Shown piece by piece: positions 20,925-30,910 of a stretch of 64,000 bases of DNA (positions are counted from its first letter, which is position 1; every line of letters starts with the position of its first letter). The notes under the pieces were generated by a model. That model had not been told where the DNA came from. It made no database searches and saw nothing but the letters and a program-made list of their open reading frames with translations. The position numbers and the translations under genes are program-made. Origin of the DNA: Peribolospora baueri (lineage: Eukaryota; Basidiomycota; Peribolosporomycetes; Peribolosporales; Peribolosporaceae); NCBI GenBank assembly GCA_029717555.1, contig JAMDHS010000048.1:1-64000 (forward strand). The letters are read 5' to 3'.

Positions 20925-23111
20925 ATGCATCCTCATCCTTCTCTCTCGCGCCCCCACTTCAAGTCCTCCTCTTTCGCCCACCGTCCGAAAGCCCAGGAGA
21001 CCCGTAGGCGGCAGGCGATCGACGAGCAGCGGAGGGTGAGCGACCGAGCAGGCGAGAGACAGACAGACGAAGACGAGAACGAGGACGAGGACGAGGACGA
21101 ATGCGACGAATGGAGGCCAATGCTGATCCCAACCCAACGTCCCGTCCACCGCAACAGAGGCGCGCTCGACTCGTCGATCAACAGCGCCGAGGCGCCGCCG
21201 AGACGACGCAGTCCACCTCTCTCCTAGGCGTCTCCCTCGATCACATCAGCCTCGAGGAGGAGGAAGAAGAAGAGGAAGAACAACGAAAAGGAAAAGAGGC
21301 GCCGGAGGAGGCCGCAGTAGGAGACGAAGCGGGCCATGCACAGTCGTCCGCTTACGAGGAAACGGCCGACAAAGCCGACGAACGACGTCCGGCGGCTCGC
21401 TTTCAAAACGCCTGCGAGGACTACGCACCCACCTCCCGTTGTCGTCGTCGTCGTCCCAAGCGCGAGCGCGAGGACAAAACCAAACAGGGCCAGAGACGGC
21501 CTTCCCAGTTTGCCGACGTGCTCATGTACGCCGAGCTCCTCGAGCTCGACGGGGACGGAATCCCGTCCGATCTCGAGACCGAGTGGGTGGCCCTCGCACC
21601 GGTACCCAGAGGCAAGCGCTGTCTTGCCGTTTCCGATGCTGGCGCTGGTGCGGCCAATAGAGGGTTAGGTGTTAGAGGCGGTGAGTGAGCTATTTTTTGC
21701 TCCACGACGTCGCCGTCATCTCCAACACTTTCCTTCTCTCTCTCTGTCCAACCACAGCCGCGACAACGCTCACCCTCTTCTCCCGCCAATCCGGCCGACC
21801 CCTTCCTCTCTCCTCCGCCGCCCACACCCTCGGCAGAGGCACCTTCCCTGCCCCTTTCGACCTGCCCACCCGAACCGCGCTCGACTGCGTGTACGACGTG
21901 GAGGGCAAGAGTCCCGTGCTCTGGGTGATCGACATCTTGACGTGGGCCGGAAGGGCTTATAACGAGTTCCAGGCCGAGTTTCGGTGAGCGCGCCCCGATG
22001 GATTTGCCGTGTGGATTATTTTTTCATTCACGTTCTCCGCCTCTTCGATCGATCCCGACGCCCCAAACAGCTTCTACTGGCGCGATGCCAAGCTGGCAGA
22101 GCTCGGCCCACCCGTCCTCCCCTCTCACTTCCCTTTGCCTTCCTCGGCCGCCGTGCCCGTGCCCGTGCCCTACCCATACATCCTCATGCCCGTGCCCTAC
22201 CACTCGCCGCCCCTCTCCATCCCCACCTTCCTCGACACCGTCCTCCCGGCCGCAAGGGGAGGACAACAGCTTTCCCTCCACGTCCTCGTCCCGCCAAGGC
22301 CGGGCCCTCCTCGACGACGACCGACGCTCCAGCCGGCGGAGACGGCGTCGAGAGCGTCGATGAACGATGACTTTACCGGCATGGGCCGGTGGACTTTGGT
22401 CACCGACGCGGAGCAAGAGGATGACCGCATGATGGATGCGGATGAGGAGCGGCCGTCCCTTCCGCCATCCAAGCCCGACGATAACGACAACGACGACATC
22501 CCAACCGAGCAGCCGACAGCGACGCTCCACACCCTCTGCCTCCCACCGCTTCAGACCGACGGCCTGCTCCTGTACGTCAAGGAGGCGACGTACGTCTCCG
22601 GTAGCACGCCTCTCGCCGTCTGGGTGCCTGCCGACGGGTGGGCGACGCATCGAGCTGGGATGGGCATGGACACAGAGATGAAGATGGAGGTGGAGATGGC
22701 TGGGAGCGAGGATACGGTGGGAGGAGGAGAAGGCGCGTTGGAGGTGCGAGATGGACGTGCGGAGGACGAGAAGAAGATGACGATCGTCGTCGACGACGAC
22801 GACGCACACCTGCACGTCCACCCTCCACGCCGCGCGGACACCGGCCAACAAGCCGAACCCGAACCCGAACCCGAACACAGACACGGCGAACAACAGACGG
22901 AGACCGGCCTGGCCTTGTTCGAGAGGTGAGTCAGACTCGCCAACGTCGGCTTCTGCAAACGCGACGCGACGCCTCCTCGACGTAGTGAGTCTTCCCCGTC
23001 CCCTCTCACCGACCCGTTCCTTTCCTTTCCTTTTCTCCTCCTCCTCCTTCGCCCTCCCCGCCAAGGCTCCTGCGCGCTCGCGCCACGAGGACTAGCACCA
23101 TCACCCAATGA
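20925..23111 (+). CDS. SNUPN: Snurportin-1, m3G-cap import adaptor for snRNPs
   Basis: Binds the trimethylguanosine cap of spliceosomal snRNPs and links them to importin-beta. Five exons: 20925-21035, 21158-21680, 21758-21983, 22071-22925, 23066-23111 (586 residues). The importin-beta-binding segment is split by intron 1: QETRRRQAIDEQRR joins RARLVDQQRRGAAE, matching the vertebrate basic-helix pattern. A poly-Glu region follows, then the cap-binding fold: GIPSDLETEWVALAPVPRGK (human has VPSDLGQEWIVV), TALDCVYDVEGKSPVLWVID, the Trp/Tyr-rich AEFRFYWRDAKLAELG and DGLLLYVKEATYVSGSTPL. A ~180-residue insertion rich in Asp/Glu and Pro, and an extended acidic tail, make it longer than the human protein (~360). 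The start is the first ATG giving the basic N-terminus. Exon 1 and its acceptor are chosen by frame and family pattern. Confidence 0.88.
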
Positions 23112-23569
23112 GGAAGAGCAACGAGCAGCAAAGACGAGACGAGCCGCCTTTTCCTCTCTCTGTACGTAGCCCTATCCGAGAGCAGAGCGAGGAGGGAGCG
23201 CGGGCCTATCCATTGCCACGCCGTGACGGACGCGGGAGAGGAGGAGAGAAATGCAAACTTCGATCCCCCTCCATCCTCGCCCCGCTTATATATAATATGG
23301 CGACGGAACGAACGAACGCGTCTGCGTCTGCCCGTCTCTTTCCTTTCTCTCTCACAGCCGCAGCTCTTAACGCCTTGACGAGCGTTGCACGCAAAAAGAA
23401 AGATCTAAACACACTGGCTCGAGCCAAACGCAACATGGGAGCAGACTGAACAAGAACGAGGAAACGAGATCCGCGACAGGGACACACACCGCCTTCCTCA
23501 GCACCACGTCGGACCGCCCTGCGGCCTCCACGTAGCGTATCAGCGTCTCCCCGACGACGCCTCGTCGAT
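23112..23569. other. Convergent intergenic region
   Basis: 458 bases between the stops of snurportin (+) and PCT1 (-). It contains TATATATAATATGG near 23286, a possible polyadenylation-type AT element. No gene is supported. Confidence 0.5.
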
Positions 23570-25407
23570 CTACGTATGATCCTCATCCTCCGCACCCTTC
23601 TCCCTCGCCTGCTCTCTCGCAAAGCTGATGCTCATCAGCTCCGCGTGACCTATGCCTTCTAGTTTGCCGTCGAACAGGCCCTTGCGGTAGCCTTCCACGA
23701 TCCGACCCAACAGCTCCGACGTGGACACGCCCGGCGTCCGGCGAGTGGGGAGGAATTTGCCTATCAGGATGACGTAAAGTGAAACCGAGTGAGTATGAAC
23801 TCGAAACAGGCCGGGGGCCGGGCCGACGGAGAGACGATGACTTACCTAGCCTCTTGACGAGCGCATACACATCGTCGGAGCCTTTGCTCTTGTACGGCGC
23901 CTCGTCATGCGCGACGTAGTCAATGCGATGCTTGACGATGAAATCCTCCTCTACTGTCCAGGGCGCATCCTCGATCACCTCGTCCACCCATTTGCAGTTA
24001 CGCACGCTCTCGTACCGCTCCTCCGACGCCATTACCGGTTGGGCCTTATGAGCCGCACACGCTTCCGAGGTCACCACGCCGACGAGGAGATATACGTTGG
24101 GGAAAAAGAGTTTGGCTTGTCGAAGCTGGAGAGCGTGGCTGACAGACAGAGCGCGCAGATCGTCCGTCAGCTTCCACGTTGGACCGCCACGCTCCCTCGA
24201 CAAACGGCTAGTCCCACTCACGCGTAATGGAATAGATCGTACACGCCTGTGCCATACGAAATCACCAAGCGCCGGGCAAAAACAAAGCCTTTAAGCACTT
24301 TTCCACTTCTCACGACGGAAACATCACCCCGCCCCGCTCACCCACTCACCATCTGCATATATCCTAATGGGCCTTCCCTGTGGGGGTTCGTTGATCCGGT
24401 AAGGCCTTGCCGGATCAGGGTTATAGATGGCATCATGAATAAACTGTCGGATCTCCTCGGGCGTGTGCACCTTGAACGTCTTTCCCTGCAAGCCTATCCC
24501 GCTCGCCAAGGCCGCTCTCTCTTTGTCTTCCCGCGAATCCACGGCGTGCCCGCCTCCTCTTCGCGATGGTAATTCAAAGGAGGAGGCGACGGTGTTAGAG
24601 AGCGAGGTGGGGCGGAATGAAGGTATAGAAACGCGCGCACTGGACGACGCGGAGGACTCCTCCTGCGATCCTCCTCCCGACAAACGCGGTTGGCGTTTCG
24701 ATGCGCCTCCGATCTGAGGGTGATCACGGTGCTGTTGGTAAGATGGTCGAGAGGATTGAGCGGTCGACATGCCGCCGTTGCCACCACCACCAACACTTCC
24801 GCTCGCGCCACCCGTGCCCGCGGCGGGCGCCTGCGAGACGGCCGAATTGAGAACGTTCGTAGGGGGAGGCAGGGCGGCTGAAGACTCGACGTCACCGTCG
24901 TAAGTGGACGTGGCGGAACCTTCACCGTCCCTGTTTTCGGAAATGACGGTAGGGTGGGTGGCGCTCGGCGTGCGCTTCAACACAGGACTCGACGACGTCG
25001 CGGTGGCAGAGACGGAAGAAGCGGAGCCTCGTTTGAAGACTCGCGGGCCGGTGGTGAGGCCGAGGTTGGGAGGCTGGGAAGGTGTGACGGCGCTCATTGC
25101 CGAGGCGGAATCGTCAAAGGTTGACTCCTGGTCGTTGTCTTCCTGCAGGCGTGCCGGTGACGACGAAAGGCGAGAAAGATGATGCGATCAGCCATGCACG
25201 CGACAGAAAACAGTAACATGAGTCGATCAAAGCCCTTGAAAGGCGAATCTAGCAAGGCCAGAGAAAGACCGCTGACGTGCTAACCTCGCTGGCATCCCTC
25301 GAGGACGACACGAAAGCGGTCGCGCCGTCATCCTCCCTCAACGCCGCGGAGAGAGGCTGACGCTTTTTGCGTCTAAGGCCTTCGGCGACCTGTTTCGTCA
25401 TGGTCAT
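23570..25407 (-). CDS. PCT1: Choline-phosphate cytidylyltransferase
   Basis: Makes CDP-choline from CTP and phosphocholine, the rate-setting step of the Kennedy pathway to phosphatidylcholine. Five exons: 25407-25285, 25142-24350, 24246-24222, 24138-23846, 23760-23570 (474 residues). The first ~295 residues are a disordered Ser/Gly-rich extension. The catalytic core starts at RPIRIYADGVYDLFHYAH, continues with LRQAKLFFPNVYLLVGV, RNCKWVDEVIEDAPW, HRIDYVAHDEAPY, and the family signature RTPGVSTSE (419-427). The nucleotide-binding HxGH motif reads H312-Tyr-Ala314-H315; the Ala codon is split by an intron. Exon 3 is only 25 nt. The protein ends 47 residues after the signature, so the lipid-sensing amphipathic helix of animal and yeast enzymes is not visible. 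Two in-frame ATGs (25407 and 25401) could start it. Confidence 0.95.
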
Positions 25408-26244
25408 AGTTATCGGATCGACGGGGCAGGCGTCCGTGATGTGGGCGGGGGGCGAAGAGGTCGATTCGGCCTGGGAGAGCTCATCGACCGAGCAAAAGGG
25501 GAGAACACAAGCGACGCTTCGACCTTAGCACCAAGACACCACCGGATGCCAATCCGTGCTCAAGGCAACCGCACTCACTCACTCAGACACACTCGCTCAC
25601 TCGAGTTGCGCACGAAGGAGAGGAGGAAGAGAGCGGGAAAGGGCCCGAGAAGGCGTCGTGATATCGGTGGCTGTTGGGTCGGTGGATGAGCGGAAGCAAA
25701 AAAGAAATCTGCTCCTTTCCTCTCTCTTTCTTTCTCTCTTTCTTTCCTTTTTTCTTTCCCGGGAAGAGAGAGACGGTGGTGGAAGAGAGGCGTCGTCCGG
25801 TCAAAGCCGGTGGGTGCGTGAAGAGCGAGAACTTGGGTGTGATGGGAGACGAACGAGGTGGAAGTCGGACGAATGATGACCGTCCATCGACAGCTTTCAA
25901 CGTGCGTGAAAGCCACCATTTTGGAACGTTCGTTGGAGGTCGCGATCTATTATCGCCGCCTCTGTCCGCCTCCATGCGTCACTCGTCGTCGCCGTGGGCA
26001 ACGGCGGAGATCGGTCTGCTTTGTACAGTAGTTGCGCCGCCGGCGCGACCACAAGTGCTTCTGACGGCGGCATCGTGGGGTCGATGATACTCGGCTTCGA
26101 GGTGGTCGTACCCTGCTACACTGATGAGGCGTCTGTTAGAACAGCCCCGAGAACGCGCTTATCCTTCCGGAACCACAGCAGATAACCTCTACTTGAATCC
26201 ACCGGCTCGAAATCCGATCCAGGAATGCCCGACGAAAGGCTCGA
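25408..26244. other. Intergenic region, promoter of PCT1
   Basis: 837 bases between the PCT1 start and the stop of the reductase gene, both minus strand. A pyrimidine tract of CTTT/CTCT units occupies 25710-25760 on the plus strand. No open frame is convincing. Confidence 0.5.
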
Positions 26245-29200
26245 CTAGGACAAGAACCCGGTCTCACGCCAGCGCTTGACAAACTTGGTCACCATCTCCG
26301 CATCCACCACCGGCGCTCGCCTGAGCGCCGGCGCCAATTTCCTCGTCCGAGCGGTGCACAGCCGCGCACGCGGACGCCTGTCCTTCGCAGCCGGACCGTA
26401 TTTCTCCTCGAAAAAGGCTCGCAGCTTCAGGACGGGATTCCGTTCGGCCGCCGCGCCAGGGCCCAAATTTCCCGCTTCCTCGCTATCGTCGGCACAGCGG
26501 AGACGGTCGAGCCATTCGTCGGCAGAAACACGTTCAAAGGAGAGACCGGCTGCTTCGAGTCCGTCGAGAACGGTCGACCAAGAGACGGAGTGGGGACTGA
26601 CGACGTGGTGGACGGCCGCTCGGCCTTCTGTATAGCTGGAGTCTCCTCCGTTAGACTGAGCCGGTTGCGTTTCCGAGAGGACGAGCTCGAGGATCACTTC
26701 GGCGGCCGTATCGACAGGCAGCCAGGAGACGTCCTGACAGCAGGAGAGGAGCACAGCACGAGATTCGGTCTCAGCTCAACACGGGACAGGGCGTCCCTCC
26801 TACTCGTTCGTACGGCTCACGTCGTTCAGGTCTGGCAAGGCACCGACAGTTTGAGCGCTCTTGAACATCAGTGGAAAAGCTTCGGTCACGTTCCAGTGAC
26901 CGACGGCGGCATCTCCGACCTGGTACGGAAAATGGGACAGACGTCGTATGTCAGAGTGAGAGGAGTATCAAGTCTTGAGAGGCGGTACCGTTCCACTACT
27001 GGGTCCCATACCGCGTCCCCTCTGGACTCACCATCTGCCCGATTCGCAGGACTTCGGCGCGCATGTCGTACGTCCCGGCCGCGCGCTTGCATAACTGCTC
27101 GACGATCCACTTCGACCGGGCGTAGCCAATGTCTCCGAAGATGGTAGAAGGCAACGGTGGATTAACGGACAGTCAGGTGACAAGTCGGGGGAAGGGGAAC
27201 TGGTTGGGCGCCGATAACTCTGAGCTCACTCTGGGCTTCCTCAGGGTCTCCAGAAAATGTCTCGTTCACTTCGGGACCCTTCCAACCGACAACAGCGCTC
27301 ACGGATGAGGAGAAGAAGAAGTTTGCTGGACGATAACCCGGAGCTCGAAGGGAATGGCGAAGACACAGGTCGATAAGATTACGGGCTCCGGCGATCTGAG
27401 GTTCAAACGACTCGACCGCCAGATTGAAGTTAACGGGCCAGGCGTTCTGCGTGGCATTGAGCGAGTCGAAATCTCTTTCAGTGCGAGGTCGAGCGAAGTA
27501 CAGCGCGGAACGAGCGGGGAAACTCACGTGCATGACATCGGTGACCTCTTCGACCATTTCCTCATAAACCTCATCCAGAAGGCCCAGATTCTCCAATTCG
27601 GTGTTCGCGCTCAAGCAGCGGACTCTGCCGTCGTCAGCGCATGAGCGCTGGTGGAGCAAGGGAACATGACGCTGTCGCATCGACTCCTCTACGCGCTCTC
27701 GTGCACTCCCGTCGTCCTTTGCCCGGCAGAGACAGTAGACACGAGCCACGTCGGTATGGCGGAGCAGCTGGTCGAGTAGATGGGCGCCGAGGCTACCTGT
27801 CGCTCCGGTCAGTACAACGACACGGCCCCGAGGCACCTGCTCGACTTTCCGTGTTCTGTTCTCGAGGCCTGAGACGGACGTTGAGCTGTACTTGTCTACC
27901 ATCGCCCTCATGAATCGATGGGTCGAAGAGACCTCCTCGTGAAGCCGTCCCTGCGACTGCGCCCAAAGGTATGAGGCGAGACCGGACGCGGTGGGATGCT
28001 CAAAGACGACGTTCGAGCCTAATCTCGCCCCCGAAAGGTCAAGGTCACGCTGAAGCACGTTGCGCACGCGAGCGGCTTGGAGCGAGTCCATGCCCATGGC
28101 GGCAAAATCGGCGTCAGGAGCGAGGTCAACGACGGTCGTCTGGGCGCTCGCACCGAGCGTCAAGCAGACAGTTTCGACAACCTTCGCCAGCATCTCTTCT
28201 AAGCTCGACGCCCGAGTCTTGCTCGAACCATCCCCGTGCTCAAACTTGTAATACGTGTCCTCGATGAGAGATGCGTACTCGTCGTAGACGCGAGCGCGGA
28301 TGATACTTCCTTTGTCGGCTTTGGGCACGTACGAGCCTGGAGGGAGGACGCGTACCATCTCTGGCAGGAGGCGAGAATGGGACGGAGCGCGATCGTTGGC
28401 GGTCTGGACGGCGGGCCAAACGGCTTCCCGCGCCTTCTCTTCATCCGTCGAGGACCATGCGCCCACCACCGGCTGGGGACGAATGGTGTCGTCGTTAGAG
28501 AGAACGATGAGCGCGCCGGCTTGCATGCGGCCCGTGCCGAAGACGATAGCGTCGTCGATGAGTTTCGACTCGCGCAAAGACAGTTCGATCGGGACGGCGG
28601 CCGTCTTTTCTCCGTTGGCGTGCACGATGGTGTCGTCCTTGCGTCCTACATACTTGAACACATGGGGATTTGAAGGATGCGGGACGAAGAGGTCTTTGGT
28701 GGCAAAGGAGCCATCCGGTTGGTTAGACATGACCTGCAAAGAAGGGATGGCCCTACCGTCAGTCCGTTTCCATCATCACCTCAGCCGACAGGGCCCCACC
28801 TTGGGCGGCCAGCCTTCCTTCACTATAAGCTCGAAAGCTCCTTGGCCCACTGGCTCGAACTGAATGTAATCGTCCACCATCGCTCGTCCAGACCGAGTCC
28901 CAGACGAGCGTAGCCAGTTCCATTCTTTGTCTGTCTCGAACGGTCGGAAGGACGTCATGATCTGTCCGACCTCGGTGCTAAGCAAAGAGGTTGTTTCGTC
29001 AGGACTGAACTGAACCGCTGGGCCGGGCTTGGGCGTCACGACTCACGCTCCATAGTGTCCAACGAGGTTGACTCCATGCATGACGAGCCGGTTACCAACC
29101 TCATCGGGACAAGCGCTGCCTGCAAAAGTGACGAGTTTGAGGCGCACGAGCGCAGCTATGCCCTCTGGCGTCTCAGAGAGCAGCTTGAGAACGTAGGGGA

Positions 29201-30350
29201 CGGCGTAGAAGAGTTCTGCATCGCACGAGTTGAGCGCAGTCACCAAGGCCCTTGATGTGAGCGGCAATGGAGGAGTTGGGTAGAGATAAAGGACCTTCTT
29301 GGACCAGAGAGCCCTCAGGAAGGCGCAGTGGCCGTGGTTCTGCCCGACGAAACAGGGTCAAGTCTAGTCACGATCAGCTTCGATTGAGCGAACGGCGGAT
29401 CGAATCGGAACCGGAGCAGAGGCGCACATGATAGAGCGGAAGAGTGACGAAAGCCGGTAGATCAAAGGTGATAGCGATGTTGGCCACGGTAGCTCGATGA
29501 GAGACCCAAATGGGTTTGGGGAAGCCTGCAGAACATAACTGCAAACGTTAGCTCGGTCCTCGAGTTGTTCCGTGAAAAAGCAGTGCCGTAAAAGACACCG
29601 CCCACCTGTGCTTCCACTCGAATGAATACAGAAGGCCTGCAGGTCAGCTTCGGACGCGTCGGCGAAGAAGGCGCCTCGATAGGCTCGGCCTTCCGCCATT
29701 TCTAGAGAGACGCTTTCATCCTCGTAGGCGGCCTCCGGGTCGGGAGAGACGAGGACTTTAAGACCGCTCCCGTTTCTTCCGACGAGGGAACGGTTGCCAT
29801 CCCGGGTAGCCTCTTCTGCCGAGGCGCGACTACGAGCAGAACGGCGGTCGTAGAAGAGATGCGTCGTACCAGTTGCGCGAAGAAGATGTGTCAAGGCGGC
29901 CACTGAGTTGTTCTGATTCAAATGACGAGGAGGCGCAAACAAAAAGTCAATATCGGGACCATACGGGCGAGCAGAGAAACGGGTTTACGATGAGAGAAGC
30001 AGCGGTGTGCTTACCGTGCTGAGCAGAACCACGCCCCAACCGAGCTTGGTGATCGCCATTTCTAGGACGATATATTCCCACCCGCTCTGACAGAACAAGG
30101 CGACGACGACGGTTTTAGGATCCTGTCCAGACTTGCGAGGAGGGACAATGCCATGGACGGTGAGCCATCTGGCGAGCCTCGACACTCGAAGGTAGAGCGA
30201 GCGGAAGGTGTGAATTGAATAGAAAGCGGACAGGCCATCATCGCTCGCGCCATGGGCGGGGGGGACACCGACGATAGGCGTGTCGGATGACGAGGTGGCC
30301 CGCTCCAAGAGGAGTTGGTTGATGGTGACAATGGGATGCTCAGCCGACAT
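26245..30350 (-). CDS. NRPS-like adenylation-thiolation-reductase enzyme
   Basis: A fungal adenylate-forming reductase: it activates a carboxylic acid as AMP ester, loads it on a phosphopantetheine arm and releases it by NAD(P)H-dependent reduction. Ten exons: 30350-30015, 29912-29606, 29525-29428, 29339-29047, 28977-28800, 28733-27528, 27446-27230, 27132-27032, 26919-26821, 26733-26245 (1107 residues). Adenylation: SSGSTGFPKP (P-loop, ~210-219), LPLYHNHGHCAF, GHYGATEVGQIMT, and a catalytic-type Lys in VPKADKGSI (~545). Thiolation: FAAMGMDSLQAARVR with the pantetheine Ser at 621. Reductase: VVLTGATGSLGAHLL (glycine motif 714-720), HNAWPVNFNLAVESFE, and Tyr882-x3-Lys886 in GYARSKW. All key residues are present, so it looks functional. 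Substrate is unknown; it is not obviously the lysine-pathway Lys2, as the usual long N-terminal region is absent. An in-frame ATG at 30416 would add 22 residues. Confidence 0.92.
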
Positions 30351-30910
30351 TGCTGCGACCGAGGAGGGATTGTGGAGGGCGGGTGGTGGAAGTCGCCCTG
30401 CCAAGAGCATCCACATCGGCTACTTAAAGCGAAGCCCGAGCCAAGCCGAGAGTGAGCGGAGGTCGGACCGAAGGAGGAGGAATAGCGGGCCGACGTCGGC
30501 GGGGACGCCGGCGGGCGAATCGGTTCATATTGGGTCTGGTTAGCAGGCAGTTCGCCTGTCATGTCGAGGTCAGAGATGGTCTGCGTCAGCTTGGCCTTGC
30601 GGGTGCTCTATCATCTGTCGTTTCCCCGGACCGACACCGACGCCATCCACGCAGGAAGGCGTCGGCGGGGCCCAAGTGGGGCGAGGGAGAAAAAGACGAA
30701 GGAACTCCGTGGACCGCACACACAAGTCGAGTTAAAACGGCCCTTTCGTCACATTGTAACCAATTGCACTCCGGCTCGGATCTAGGAGACGACGGCAAGG
30801 TGCACGCGAACAGCTGGTACGAGGAGGGCCTTACATCGACTTGATTAACCGAATCGAAACCAAGACTTTCGAGACACCAACGGAGGACGAACGAACGAAA
30901 TCAATCATCA
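30351..30910. other. Intergenic region, promoter of the reductase gene
   Basis: 560 bases between the reductase start and the stop of the RING gene, both minus strand. No distinctive motif or open frame is supported. Confidence 0.5.
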
